Notes under the pieces: model-generated
Told to the model about the DNA's origin: nothing
Seen by the model: only the letters and a program-made list of their open reading frames with translations
Database searches by the model: none
Assembly: GCF_001984215.1 (NCBI RefSeq)
Contig: NZ_CP019420.1
Span: forward strand, 1,488,001 to 1,552,000
DNA length: 64,000 bases
From: Mycobacterium sp. MS1601
Lineage (GTDB): Bacteria > Actinomycetota > Actinomycetes > Mycobacteriales > Mycobacteriaceae
Reading direction: 5' to 3'
Made by a program: the position numbers and the translations under genes
Part shown: piece by piece, positions 33,802 through 42,607 of the stretch
Position numbering within the stretch: position 1 is the stretch's first letter
Layout: every line of letters starts with the position of its first letter

Positions 33802-35676
33802 TCAAGCGGCCTGGGTTCCGAACTGCGTCTCGTACAGCTCGGCATACCGGCCGCGGCGGGCCAGCAGCCGCTCGTGGGTGCCGCGTTCGACGATGCGGCC
33901 GTCCTCGACCACCAGGATCCGGTCGGCGGCACGGACCGTGGACAGCCGGTGCGCGATCACCAACGACGTGCGGCCGGCCAGCGCTTCGGAGAGTGCCTGC
34001 TGCACAGCCACTTCCGAGGACGAGTCCAGCGCGGCAGTGGCCTCGTCGAGCACCACCACCCGCGACTTGCCCAGCAGCAGGCGGGCAATGGTCAGCCGTT
34101 GCCGCTGCCCACCGGACAGGCGGTAGCCCCGCTCACCGACCACGGTGTCCAGGCCGTCGGGCATGTCGGCCACCACGTCGGCCAGTCGCGCCCGCCGCAG
34201 GGCGGCCCACAAGTCGTCGTCGCCGGCTTCCGGATTGGCCAGCCGCAGATTGGCGCCGATGGTCTCGTGGAACAGGTGACCGTCCTGGGTGACCAGGCCC
34301 ACGGTGTGGCGCAGGGATTCGGCGGTGAGGTCGCGGACATCGACACCAGCCAGGCGCACTGCCCCGGAGTCCACATCGTAGAGCCGGGCCAGCAGCGACG
34401 CGATGGTGGACTTGCCCGCGCCCGAGGATCCCACCAGGGCGATCATCTGTCCGGGCTCGGCGCGGAAGGAGATGCCGTGCAGCACCTCGTCGCCGCCCCG
34501 GGCATCGAGGACGGCAACCTCTTCCAGCGAGGCCAGCGACACCTTGTCGGCGGAGGGATAGCTGAAGCGGACGTCATCGAATTCCACGGCGACCCCGCCT
34601 TCGGGCACCGGCCTGGCGTCGGGGGCGTCCTGGATGAGCGGCACCAGATCCAGCACCTCGAAGACCCGCTCGAAGCTGACCAGCGCGGAGGCGATCTCGA
34701 TATGGGCGTTGGCCAGCGCGGTCAGCGGCGCGTAGAGCCGGGTGAGCAGCAGGGCCAGGGACACGATGGCGCCGGCCTGCAACGCCCCGCCGATGGCCAG
34801 CACACCGCCGAGGCCGTACACCAGCGCCAGTGCCAGCGCCGACATCAGCGTCAGCGAGTTCATGAAGGTGGCCTGCAGCATCGCGGTCTTCACCCCGATG
34901 TCGCGCACCCGTCCGGCCCGCGTCGCGAACTCCGCGGACTCGGCGGCCGGATTGCCGAAGAGTTTGATCAGCGTGGCGCCGGGAGCGGAGAACCGCTCGG
35001 TCATCTGCGTGTTCATCGTGGCGTTGTGGATCGCGCTCTCCCGGCTCAGCCGAGCCATGGTGCGCCCGATGCGCCGGGCGGGCAGCAGGAACAGCGGCAT
35101 CAGCACCAGCGAGAGCAGCGTGATCTGCCAGGAGATGCTGAGCATCACCACCAGCGTCAACGTCAGCGTCACCAGGTTGGTGACCACCCCGGAGAGGGTG
35201 TCGGAGAAGGCGCGCTGGGCGCCGAGGACGTCATTGCCCAGGCGGCTGACCAGGGCGCCGGTGCGGGTGCGGGTGAAAAACGCCACCGGCATGCGCTGCA
35301 CCTGGTCGAACACCGCGGTGCGCAGGTCCAGGATCAGGCCCTCGCCGATATGTGAGGACAGCCACCGCGTCACCAGGGCCACGGCCGCCTCGGCGACGGC
35401 CACCCCGGCGATCACCAGCGCCAGGACCACCACCACGCCGGTGGCTCCGCCGCGGACGATCTGGTCGACCACCCGGCCGGCCAGCAACGGGGTGGCCACC
35501 GTCAGCAGCGCGCTGAGCACGCTGACGCCGATGAAGACGGCCAGCTTGCGGTGATGCCGGCCGGAGAAGACCCAGATGCGCCTGAGCAGCGATGTGTCGG
35601 CCAACGCACGCAGGTCGGCGCGGTCTGACTTGATCTGCCGGTACAGCGAGTGCCGGGCGACGGTCTCGATGCTCAT
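33802..35676 (-). CDS. ABC exporter half-transporter (MsbA-like)
   Basis: About 624 aa from the ATG at 35676. Six membrane segments (from RKLAVFIGVSVLSALLTVA) and an ATPase with GSSGAGKSTIASLL, LSGGQRQRLTIARLL and VVVLDEATAALD, all canonical, so it may work as a homodimer. The shorter start is preferred since TACGGT lies exactly seven bases before it, a mycobacterial leaderless pattern. It is 99 bases before the frameshifted exporter and may share its transcript. Confidence 0.88.
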   Translation of the reverse strand: MSIETVARHSLYRQIKSDRADLRALADTSLLRRIWVFSGRHHRKLAVFIGVSVLSALLTVATPLLAGRVVDQIVRGGATGVVVVLALVIAGVAVAEAAVALVTRWLSSHIGEGLILDLRTAVFDQVQRMPVAFFTRTRTGALVSRLGNDVLGAQRAFSDTLSGVVTNLVTLTLTLVVMLSISWQITLLSLVLMPLFLLPARRIGRTMARLSRESAIHNATMNTQMTERFSAPGATLIKLFGNPAAESAEFATRAGRVRDIGVKTAMLQATFMNSLTLMSALALALVYGLGGVLAIGGALQAGAIVSLALLLTRLYAPLTALANAHIEIASALVSFERVFEVLDLVPLIQDAPDARPVPEGGVAVEFDDVRFSYPSADKVSLASLEEVAVLDARGGDEVLHGISFRAEPGQMIALVGSSGAGKSTIASLLARLYDVDSGAVRLAGVDVRDLTAESLRHTVGLVTQDGHLFHETIGANLRLANPEAGDDDLWAALRRARLADVVADMPDGLDTVVGERGYRLSGGQRQRLTIARLLLGKSRVVVLDEATAALDSSSEVAVQQALSEALAGRTSLVIAHRLSTVRAADRILVVEDGRIVERGTHERLLARRGRYAELYETQFGTQAA

Positions 35677-35682
35677 GTATTC

Positions 35683-35713
35683 ACCGTAGGACCTGAACAA
35701 ATGTTGAGGTCAA
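35683..35713 (-). promoter_or_regulatory. predicted promoter of the MsbA-like exporter (leaderless)
   Basis: The -10 element TACGGT (35683-35688, TANNNT type) ends six bases before the ATG; a -35-like TTGACC is at 35708-35713 with a long 19-base spacer. Predicted transcription start at the ATG itself. Confidence 0.45.
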
Positions 35714-35794
35714 AGATTCCCGGCGTCGGAATCCCGCACAGGTGAGCAGGGCCGCCACCGCGCCTCCCCGACCCACTGCACTCGATCAGGCAAG

Positions 35795-36505
35795 ATGTCG
35801 GGCATGGACAGTGGTGCGGGCTCACCCCGAGTCTTGGTGGTCGACGACGATGCCGACGTGCTTGCGTCGCTGGAACGCGGGCTCAGACTCTCCGGTTTCG
35901 AGGTCTCCACCGCCGTCGACGGCGCCGAAGCACTGCGCAGCGCCACCGAAACCCGACCTGACGCGATCGTGCTCGACATCAACATGCCCATCCTGGACGG
36001 GGTCTCCGTAGTCACGGCGCTGCGGGCGATGGACAACGACGTGCCGGTGTGTGTGCTCTCGGCGCGCAGCTCGGTCGACGACCGGGTGGCAGGCCTGGAA
36101 GCCGGCGCCGACGACTACCTGGTCAAGCCGTTCGTGCTGGCCGAGCTGGTGGCCCGGGTCAAGGCGCTGCTGCGCCGCCGCGGCGCCACCGCCACGTTCT
36201 CCTCGGAGACCATTGCGGTGGGACCGCTCGAGGTCGACATTCCGGGCCGGCGGGCCCGCGTCAACGGCGTCGACGTCGACCTGACCAAACGTGAATTCGA
36301 CCTGCTGGCCGTCCTGGCCGAGCACAAGACCGCGGTGCTCTCCCGGGCCCAGCTGCTCGAGCTGGTCTGGGGATACGACTTCGCCGCCGACACCAACGTC
36401 GTCGACGTCTTCATCGGCTACCTGCGCCGCAAACTCGAAGCCGGCGGCGCTCCACGGCTGTTGCACACCGTGCGCGGGGTGGGATTCGTGCTCAGGACCC
36501 AGTAG
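35795..36505 (+). CDS. prrA: two-component response regulator PrrA
   Basis: OmpR-type regulator, 236 aa, nearly identical in my memory to M. tuberculosis PrrA. The receiver has the acidic pocket ([18 protein letters not shown]), phosphoacceptor Asp61 in [12 protein letters not shown], and LSARSS; the C-terminal winged helix has [19 protein letters not shown] and [14 protein letters not shown] ending in [11 protein letters not shown]. PrrA is essential in M. tuberculosis and responds to nitrogen and intracellular cues. Eight bases before prrB. Confidence 0.96.
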   Translation: MSGMDSGAGSPRVLVVDDDADVLASLERGLRLSGFEVSTAVDGAEALRSATETRPDAIVLDINMPILDGVSVVTALRAMDNDVPVCVLSARSSVDDRVAGLEAGADDYLVKPFVLAELVARVKALLRRRGATATFSSETIAVGPLEVDIPGRRARVNGVDVDLTKREFDLLAVLAEHKTAVLSRAQLLELVWGYDFAADTNVVDVFIGYLRRKLEAGGAPRLLHTVRGVGFVLRTQ

Positions 36506-36513
36506 GCGCACCC

Positions 36514-37866
36514 GTGCCGTCGCGGATCCTCACTCGGACGCCCTCGCTGCGGACCAGGGTGGCGTTTGCGACAGCCCTCGGTGCGGCCATCGTGGTCACC
36601 ATCGTCGGCGCCATCGTCTGGGTCGGCATCACCAATGACCGCAAGGAACGCCTGGACCGCCGCCTCGACGAGGCCGCAGGCTTCGCGATCCCCTTCCTGC
36701 CGCGCGGACTCGACGAGATCCCCCGCTCCCCCAACGACGCCGACGCGGTGATCACCGTGCGCCGCGGCAGCGAGGTGAAGTCCACCAGCGACGTGGTGCT
36801 GCCCGAGCTGGGCACCGACTACGCCGACACCGAAGTGGACGGGGTGCGCTACCGGGTCAGGACGGTCGAGATCGCGAGCCCGACCGGTCCGATGTCGGTG
36901 GCCGTCGGCGCCACCTACGACGACACCATCGCCGACACCAACAACCTGCATCGGCGGGTGCTGCTGATCTGCGTGTTCGCCGTCGGCGCGGCGGCAGTGC
37001 TGGGATGGCTGCTGGCAGCGTTCGCGGTGCGGCCGCTGCGCCGGTTGGCGCAGAAGACCCGAACCATCGACGTCGGCGATGACCAGGCCCCCGAGATCGA
37101 GGTGCGCGGCGCTTCCGAAGCGGTGGAGATCGCCGAGGCGATGCGCGGCATGGTCCAGCGGGTCTGGACCGAGCGGGCGCGCACCCAGGAGGCGCTGGCC
37201 TCGGCACGCGACTTCGCGGCGGTGTCGTCGCATGAACTGCGCACCCCGCTGACCGCCATGCGCACCAACCTCGAGGTGTTGACCACCCTGGACATGCCCG
37301 ATGAGCAGCGCAAAGAGGTTCTGCAAGACGTGGTGCGGACCCAGTCGCGCATCGAGTCCACACTGTGGGCGCTGGAACGGCTGGCCCAGGGCGAACTGTC
37401 CACCTCCGACGACCACACCGCTGTCGACATCACCGAATTGCTGGACCGCGCCGCCCACGACGCGATGCGCATCTACCCCGATCTCGAGGTGTCGCTGGAA
37501 CCCGCGCCGACGGTGATCATCGTCGGGTTACCTGCCGGGCTGCGGTTGGCGGTGGACAACGCGATTGCCAACGCCGTGAAACACGGCGGGGCCTCCCATG
37601 TTCAGCTCTCTGCGGTGAGCTCCCGGGCCGGGGTGGAGATCGCCGTCGACGACAACGGGGTGGGGTTGCCCGAGGAAGAACGCGAACTGGTCTTCGAGCG
37701 GTTCTCGCGTGGCTCCACCGCCTCGCATTCCGGCTCCGGCCTGGGGCTGGCCCTCGTCGCGCAGCAGGCCCACTTACACAGCGGGACAGCGAGTTTGGAA
37801 GTCAGCCCGTTGGGTGGGGTCCGGATGATGCTGCGCTTGCCGGGCCCCGGTCCCACCACTCGCTAG
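36514..37866 (+). CDS. prrB: sensor histidine kinase PrrB
   Basis: Membrane sensor kinase partner of PrrA, 450 aa. TM1 is about residues 16-38, a periplasmic region follows, TM2 is about 148-172, then HAMP, the H-box VSSHELRTPLTAMRTNLEVL with His240, and the ATPase boxes DNAIANAVKHGGA, DDNGVGLPEEE and GSGLGLALV. GTG start. It overlaps the convergent FKBP gene by four bases. Confidence 0.95.
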   Translation: MPSRILTRTPSLRTRVAFATALGAAIVVTIVGAIVWVGITNDRKERLDRRLDEAAGFAIPFLPRGLDEIPRSPNDADAVITVRRGSEVKSTSDVVLPELGTDYADTEVDGVRYRVRTVEIASPTGPMSVAVGATYDDTIADTNNLHRRVLLICVFAVGAAAVLGWLLAAFAVRPLRRLAQKTRTIDVGDDQAPEIEVRGASEAVEIAEAMRGMVQRVWTERARTQEALASARDFAAVSSHELRTPLTAMRTNLEVLTTLDMPDEQRKEVLQDVVRTQSRIESTLWALERLAQGELSTSDDHTAVDITELLDRAAHDAMRIYPDLEVSLEPAPTVIIVGLPAGLRLAVDNAIANAVKHGGASHVQLSAVSSRAGVEIAVDDNGVGLPEEERELVFERFSRGSTASHSGSGLGLALVAQQAHLHSGTASLEVSPLGGVRMMLRLPGPGPTTR

Positions 37867-38234
37867 CGGGTGCCGAGCAGGTCGATCACGAAGATGAGCG
37901 TCTTGCCCGACAGGCGGTGCCCACCACCGGCGGGACCGTAGGCCTGCTCCGGCGGGATGGTCAGCTTGCGGCGACCGCCCACCTTCATGCCGGGGATCCC
38001 GTCCTGCCAGCCCGGGATCAGGCCACGCAGGGGGAACTCGATGGACTGGCCACGGTTCCACGAGCTGTCGAACTCCTCGCCCGTGTCGTACTCGACTCCG
38101 AGGTAGTGCACCTCGACGTTGGCGCCGGGAACGGCTTCGGCGCCGTCACCGATCGTGATGTCCTCGATCACCAGCTCGGCGGGGGCGGGGCCGTCGGGAA
38201 ATTCGATCTCCGGTTTTGTGCTCACAGTGCTCAC
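37863..38234 (-). CDS. FKBP-type peptidyl-prolyl cis-trans isomerase
   Basis: A 123 aa single-domain FKBP: VEVHYLGVEYDTGEEFDSSW, LIPGWQDGIPGMKVGGRRKL, IPPEQAYGPAG and IFVIDLLG are the usual conserved blocks. No signal peptide, so cytosolic. Starts at GTG 38234 or at another GTG nine bases inside. It catalyses proline isomerisation in protein folding. Confidence 0.93.
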   Translation of the reverse strand: MSTVSTKPEIEFPDGPAPAELVIEDITIGDGAEAVPGANVEVHYLGVEYDTGEEFDSSWNRGQSIEFPLRGLIPGWQDGIPGMKVGGRRKLTIPPEQAYGPAGGGHRLSGKTLIFVIDLLGTR

Positions 38235-38235
38235 C

Positions 38236-38958
38236 CTACTGGGGTGTCTGAAGCCATTCGGTCGGTCTGAGCAACACGACTTCGGGCACGATGCACGCCG
38301 GTGACAGGCGCGTGGTCATCCGCACCACTTCGGCCACGTCGGTGGGCGCGATCATGGTGTGGGCCGGGATGTCATCGCGGTAGGGGTCGGCCATCGGGGT
38401 GTCCACCACACCGGGGCAGATGGCCGTCGCCCGGATTCCCGAGGTGGACAGCTCGTCGTGCAGCGCTTCGGTGAAGCCGACCACCCCGAACTTGCTGGCC
38501 GAGTAGGCGCCCAGGGTGGACTCGCCGCGCTTGCCGGCGTTGGACGCCGTGTTGATCACCTGCGCGCTCCCCCGCAGGCCCACCGCTTTCCGCAGCATCG
38601 GCATGGCCTTCGCGGTCAGCAGAATCGGTGCGCGCAGGTTGACCGCCAACTGCTCGTCCAAGAAGTCGGCAGTGATGTCGGCAACCGCCCGATGTCCGGC
38701 GATGCCTGCGTTGTTCACCAGGACGTCGAGGGCACCGAACATCTCCTGGTGCCGGGCGACGATGTGGTCCAGGAAGGCCTCGTCGGCCAGTGACCCGGAC
38801 AGGGTCTGCACATCGGCCAGGCCGTCGGCGGCCGCGGCGAGTCTTGCGCCGTCACGACCGACCAGCGTCAGCCCGAACTTCTCCTCACTCAAGACGCGGG
38901 CAACGGCGAAGCCGATTCCGCTGGACGCACCGGTGACGAGGGCACTACGCAATTCCAT
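38236..38958 (-). CDS. short-chain dehydrogenase/reductase (SDR)
   Basis: A 240 aa classical SDR: cofactor motif VTGASSGIGFAVARVL, VNNAGIAG, catalytic Ser in INTASNAGKRG region and the YSASKFGV catalytic Tyr/Lys pair. The ATG at 38958 is supported by a promoter whose -10 box ends exactly six bases upstream, which excludes the longer frame. Substrate unknown. The gene ends one base before the FKBP start. Confidence 0.9.
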   Translation of the reverse strand: MELRSALVTGASSGIGFAVARVLSEEKFGLTLVGRDGARLAAAADGLADVQTLSGSLADEAFLDHIVARHQEMFGALDVLVNNAGIAGHRAVADITADFLDEQLAVNLRAPILLTAKAMPMLRKAVGLRGSAQVINTASNAGKRGESTLGAYSASKFGVVGFTEALHDELSTSGIRATAICPGVVDTPMADPYRDDIPAHTMIAPTDVAEVVRMTTRLSPACIVPEVVLLRPTEWLQTPQ

Positions 38959-38964
38959 CTGCGG

Positions 38965-38993
38965 ATTATCGCCGGTGTCGGGCAGACTGGTCA
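38965..38993 (-). promoter_or_regulatory. predicted SigA-type leaderless promoter of the SDR gene
   Basis: On the minus strand TGACCA (38988-38993), a 17-base spacer and GATAAT (38965-38970), then six bases to the A of the ATG. The geometry is that of mycobacterial leaderless transcripts. It lies back to back with the start of the DUF2630 gene, which itself has no Shine-Dalgarno and a CAGACT element at the same leaderless distance. Confidence 0.6.
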
Positions 38994-38994
38994 G

Positions 38995-39243
38995 GTGGCG
39001 ACAGATCAAGACATTCTCTCCGAAGTGCACAAGCTCGTGGCTGAGGAGAAAGAGCTGCGAGACAAGTTGCAGCACCACGAGATCGACGAGACCGAGGAGC
39101 ACCAGCGGCTGCGTGCGGTCGAGGTCCAACTGGACCAGTGCTGGGACCTGCTGCGGCAGCGGCGCGCACTGCGTGAGACCGGGTCCGATCCGTCGGCCGC
39201 CCAGGTGCGCCCGGCCGACCAGGTTGAGGGCTACCTCGGCTGA
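38995..39243 (+). CDS. DUF2630 family protein
   Basis: An 82 aa acidic/basic helical protein (DILSEVHKLVAEEKELRDKL, RLRAVEVQLDQCWDLLRQRR) of the actinobacterial DUF2630 family, largely coiled coil in prediction. Function unknown. GTG start without a Shine-Dalgarno sequence. It converges on the small exported protein gene with a three-base gap. Confidence 0.88.
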   Translation: MATDQDILSEVHKLVAEEKELRDKLQHHEIDETEEHQRLRAVEVQLDQCWDLLRQRRALRETGSDPSAAQVRPADQVEGYLG

Positions 39244-39246
39244 GCG

Positions 39247-39534
39247 CTACTGCGAGCCGTCGGCCGGGCAGTTGATCATCACGTAGGCCAACGGTGAGGC
39301 GTGCGTGTCGATGCTAGTGACAGTGCATTCCGACAGCGGGATGTTCGACGGCTCGCCCGCGGTGTACTGAGCCTTCACGTCGTAACCCAGCGCGGTGAGG
39401 CTGCGCATGGTGTCACCCGGCGACTCGCTGCCCGCAGGCGGCGGTGGGGGCAGCGTCGGCGACGGCTCCGCCGACGCCGGTGCGGCAGCCGCCAGGATCA
39501 CAGCGGTGGCGGCGACGATCATCCTGACCAGCAA
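39247..39534 (-). CDS. small exported protein, paralogue of its neighbour (operon gene 6)
   Basis: 95 aa: signal peptide (VRMIVAATAVILAAAAPASA), a Pro-rich linker (PSPTLPPPPPAGSESPG) and a domain of about 50 residues with two cysteines (LSECTVTSIDT and VMINCPADGSQ). The upstream gene encodes the same layout at about 50 percent identity by eye, so this is a tandem duplication. It is the last gene of a six-gene unit of exported proteins. Such small mycobacterial proteins have no known function. Confidence 0.85.
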   Translation of the reverse strand: MLVRMIVAATAVILAAAAPASAEPSPTLPPPPPAGSESPGDTMRSLTALGYDVKAQYTAGEPSNIPLSECTVTSIDTHASPLAYVMINCPADGSQ

Positions 39535-39544
39535 CGGTCTCCTC

Positions 39545-39844
39545 CTACTGGGACGTGTCCGGTGGGCAGGAGATCATGATGTACGCCAATGGGGGCGCGT
39601 GCACGTCGATGTTGGTGACCCGGCAGTACTTGAGCGGAATATTGGACGGATAGCCGCTCACCCACTCGATCTCGACGTCGTAGCCCTGCTTGCCCAGCGT
39701 CTCGACTGCATCCATCGGCGCCTGTGTGCCCGCCATCGGCGGGGTGGGCAGCTGAGTCGTCGTGGGGGTGGGATCAGCCGCCGCCGGTGCCGCGGTGATC
39801 ACCAGTGCGACGGCGGCGACCACCCAAGAAACAGGCAGTGTCAC
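39545..39844 (-). CDS. small exported protein, paralogue of its neighbour (operon gene 5)
   Basis: 99 aa: signal peptide to AAPAAA, Pro/Thr-rich linker (DPTPTTTQLPTPPMAG), then a two-cysteine domain (LKYCRVTNIDVHAPPLAYIM, ISCPPDTSQ) matching the next gene. The start overlaps the acidic protein gene stop as ATGA, and the stop is ten bases before its paralogue. Probably a disulfide-bonded envelope protein; no function known. Confidence 0.85.
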   Translation of the reverse strand: MTLPVSWVVAAVALVITAAPAAADPTPTTTQLPTPPMAGTQAPMDAVETLGKQGYDVEIEWVSGYPSNIPLKYCRVTNIDVHAPPLAYIMISCPPDTSQ

Positions 39845-40680
39845 TCGGCGACCGTGGATTCGTCGGCCTCGGGCCCGGCGTTCCCGGTCCCGTTGTCCAC
39901 CGCGGTGGGCACCTCTTCGTCGGCGGGCTCCTGTTCGTCGGTGGATTCCTCTTCGACGGTGGGCTCTTCGTCTGCGGATTCCTCTTCGACGGCGGGCTCT
40001 TCATCGACAGGAGCTTCTTCGGCCGACTGGTCATCGCGGGTGTCGTGCCGATCGGGCTCCGCCTCGCTCGGCGCAGCGGAATCCACACTGGAAACCGCGG
40101 GATCGGAGTCCGCGTCCGGCAACTCGGTGGCGGGCACGTCATCAACGGGCACGTCTTCGATCTGCTCCTCGGGTGTGGTCGCTTCGGCCTTGTCCTCCAC
40201 CGGATGTTGCGCTGACGGCACGGGGATCGGGGCGATCGAGCGGCCCACCAACTTCAAGATGGTGTTGACCGCCTGGATGAGGTTGTTCAACGAGACCACG
40301 ACGTCCTCGGATTGGCCGGTGATCACCTGGAACGGGATACTCACCAGCAGCAGCGGCCCGGCGACAGCAAGATAGGCCGCAGCGCCGATGGCATCCAGGT
40401 AGTCGATCGGGGTCAGCCCGGTGGACGCCGGGTCGGACTCCACAGCTTCGGTGACAACAGGCTGAGCCTGTTGACGATCACCCGAATGAGCAAGCACCAC
40501 TTCGCGGTACACCACCGGCAGCGCCGGCGGCGCGACAAGAGGTGCAGTTGACGCCGTCAACACGACGGACGATCGGTGAGCCGCGGGCGGGTCTGCGGCG
40601 GGCAGCTCCACGCCGCACAGCACCAGACAGGACGCCGCAGCTGCGGAGAGCACGGGCCGAACCAGAATCGTTGCGCGCAT
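39841..40680 (-). CDS. exported protein with acidic Glu-rich C-terminal repeats (operon gene 4)
   Basis: 279 aa: N-terminal signal (RPVLSAAAASCLVLCGVELPA), a central hydrophobic segment (AYLAVAGPLLLVSIPFQVI) and a tail of about 120 residues in which DEEP(A/T)VEEES(A/T)DE-like units repeat (roughly 39880-40030). The tail is disordered and strongly negative. No family recognised. It may bind cations or basic envelope partners; that is a guess. Overlaps the next gene by four bases. Confidence 0.82.
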   Translation of the reverse strand: MRATILVRPVLSAAAASCLVLCGVELPAADPPAAHRSSVVLTASTAPLVAPPALPVVYREVVLAHSGDRQQAQPVVTEAVESDPASTGLTPIDYLDAIGAAAYLAVAGPLLLVSIPFQVITGQSEDVVVSLNNLIQAVNTILKLVGRSIAPIPVPSAQHPVEDKAEATTPEEQIEDVPVDDVPATELPDADSDPAVSSVDSAAPSEAEPDRHDTRDDQSAEEAPVDEEPAVEEESADEEPTVEEESTDEQEPADEEVPTAVDNGTGNAGPEADESTVAE

Positions 40681-40691
40681 GCGGTTTTCTC

Positions 40692-41150
40692 CTAAGGCAG
40701 GGACGGTTCTACGGGCAGTGGTTTACCGACACCCTCGACGGGGTTCTGTCCCAGCAGGCCACCTTCCAGACCGCCGTCCCGGTAGGTGTCGATCAATCGC
40801 TTCAGGTAGTCCAGGCGGGAGACATCGGCGTTCTCCTGACCGGGCGCCACTCCGACGATCACACCGTCACCCGGCGCCGCCGGAGTCTGGTTCTGCGACA
40901 ACAGGTACTGGTTGTTCCAGGGATTCAGGTTCGGCGCTACCGTGGCCGCGGTACCGGGTGCCGACGGTACTGCATGCTGGCCCAGCACATCGGGACCTGT
41001 GATGGGCACCGACGGCCCGTTCTGCTGCAGCGGGAACAACGGACTGGCCGGCGGTGGCGGTGGCGGTGGAACCGGATCAGCATGGGCGGCCGCAGCGGCT
41101 GAGATCCCGATGGCTGCCGAGACCATGGCTGCCATAAGAACTTTCACCAT
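40692..41150 (-). CDS. proline-rich exported protein (operon gene 3)
   Basis: 152 aa from the ATG at 41150, which begins one base after the stop of the MspA-like gene. Signal peptide (MVKVLMAAMVSAAIGISAAA, AHA), then a run of prolines (DPVPPPPPPPASP), an Asn/Gln-rich middle (NLNPWNNQYLLSQNQ) and a helical end (VSRLDYLKRLIDTYRDGGLE). No cysteines in the mature part. Family unknown to me, though similar proteins occur beside MspA-like genes in mycobacteria. Confidence 0.82.
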   Translation of the reverse strand: MVKVLMAAMVSAAIGISAAAAAHADPVPPPPPPPASPLFPLQQNGPSVPITGPDVLGQHAVPSAPGTAATVAPNLNPWNNQYLLSQNQTPAAPGDGVIVGVAPGQENADVSRLDYLKRLIDTYRDGGLEGGLLGQNPVEGVGKPLPVEPSLP

Positions 41151-41151
41151 G

Positions 41152-41799
41152 TCAGACCACCTTCGCCACGCCGTAGTAGGCGACGATGTCATCGGCGGTC
41201 TCGGTGGAGCTAGTCAGGATCGCATACGACCGCAGGAACGACTGACCGACGCAGCCGTCGATCTTGATGTGGATGTCTTTGAGGGTGACGCGAGGAGCAG
41301 TGCCCTCGAAGCTCTTCGTGGTCACCGTCGACGTGATCACCTCACCCGGCTGCGGGAACACCTCCATCTGGGCGGTCACCGGAATGTTGGTGTTGCCCAG
41401 CCCTGTCGGCCCGACTGACGGCTGAAAGCCCACCGAGCCGTTGAGTTTGACCACGTTGAGTTCGATACCGCAGCCGATCTGGTAACCCACCTCGAGGGTG
41501 CCGCCGTCCAGCGCGGCGCTGCCGTTGCCTGCGACGGCGCCGGTGAAGGTGCCGCCCACCAGGTACTCCCGCGACGACGCCGCCGTGGTCAGGGGTGCGA
41601 CGGCCAGCTGGGTCTCCTCCTGGGCGCCAACGGTCAGTTCCCAACCATCAGGTGTGACAACAAATCCCGGAGGATCGGAGACCACCGCACCGCTGGGAGG
41701 TGCAGGAGGCGACACATCGGCGACCGGCTCCGCGGAGACCGGCGGCGCGGCGACAAAGAGCAGCGATACGAAGACCCACCCGGTCAGTGCGATTCTCAT
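41152..41799 (-). CDS. MspA family porin-like protein (operon gene 2)
   Basis: 215 aa exported protein of the MspA family. After the signal peptide (ending PVSA) come TPDGWELTVGAQEETQ, SSREYLVGGTFTGAVAG, GGTLEVGYQIGCGIELN and a C-terminal strand region with IDGCVGQSFLRSYA. MspA forms octameric outer-membrane pores. Unlike MspA itself, this protein has two conserved cysteines (GCGI and DGCVG) that probably form a disulfide. Its start overlaps the upstream paralogue by four bases. Confidence 0.88.
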   Translation of the reverse strand: MRIALTGWVFVSLLFVAAPPVSAEPVADVSPPAPPSGAVVSDPPGFVVTPDGWELTVGAQEETQLAVAPLTTAASSREYLVGGTFTGAVAGNGSAALDGGTLEVGYQIGCGIELNVVKLNGSVGFQPSVGPTGLGNTNIPVTAQMEVFPQPGEVITSTVTTKSFEGTAPRVTLKDIHIKIDGCVGQSFLRSYAILTSSTETADDIVAYYGVAKVV

Positions 41800-42434
41800 A
41801 CGACGGTGACCTGACCGGCGTAAGTGACGATGTCATCGGTGTCGCTGCTCGAGCTCTTGAAGGTCGCATAGGACTGGATGAAGGACTGCCCCACGCAGCC
41901 GTCGACCCTGACCCGGAAACCCGTCACCGTCACCCGCACCTGTTCGCCCTTGACCTCCTTCTGCCCCACCGGCACGGTGGTGACCGTCCCTGGCCGCAGG
42001 TTGACCTTGATCTGTCCGTTGACCGGGAACTGCACTGCCCCGATCACCGCGTTGGAGCCGAATGTCGGTGTGGCTCCTACTGATCCGAGCATCTCCACCG
42101 GACCTCCGATGATGCCGCAGCCAATTCGGTAGCCGACCACCAGCGATCCTCCGCTGAGGGTCGTTGACCCGCCGCCACCGACGGTCCCGGTGAACGTGCC
42201 ACCCACCAGGTACTCCCGTGAGGTCAGTGCTGTCGTCAGCGGTGCGACCGCCACCCGCGTCTCGTCCTTGCCTTCGACCGACAACTCCCACCCGTCCGGC
42301 GTCTGCAGGATGCCGGGGGCCGCGGGAGCAACCGCGCCGTCGGGCGGCGGTAAGGGCTCCGCAATCACTTGGGGCGCAGCACACAACGCCGCCGAAACCG
42401 CGGCCGCAGCCACGGCCGTCGCCCGCATCCGCAT
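41796..42434 (-). CDS. MspA family porin-like protein (operon gene 1)
   Basis: 212 aa paralogue of the next gene: signal peptide to VIA, TPDGWELSVEGKDETR, LTSREYLVGGTFTGTV, GGSLVVGYRIGCGIIGG and VDGCVGQSFIQSYATF. Same two cysteines. GGAGG precedes the ATG by about 11 bases. First gene of the exported-protein operon. The overlapping pair suggests two subunits made in equal amounts, possibly a hetero-oligomeric pore. Confidence 0.88.
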   Translation of the reverse strand: MRMRATAVAAAAVSAALCAAPQVIAEPLPPPDGAVAPAAPGILQTPDGWELSVEGKDETRVAVAPLTTALTSREYLVGGTFTGTVGGGGSTTLSGGSLVVGYRIGCGIIGGPVEMLGSVGATPTFGSNAVIGAVQFPVNGQIKVNLRPGTVTTVPVGQKEVKGEQVRVTVTGFRVRVDGCVGQSFIQSYATFKSSSSDTDDIVTYAGQVTVV

Positions 42435-42607
42435 GTAGATGACGTCCTCCAGAATTCGATTGGCCTAAATCATCGAGGTGACAAATGTCGGGACAGCGAA
42501 CACCCGGAGAACTGTGCGCACACAACCGCCGTCGCTCACTGGTTTCCGGCGTGGCACCGGCAGTTCATCCGCGTGTCAACCACACGACGCCGTCACACCC
42601 GATCGTC

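Noticed and set aside
33874..35355. Long plus-strand open frame of 493 codons
   Set aside because: Antisense to the MsbA-like exporter; Arg/His/Gln-rich translation with no recognisable domain.
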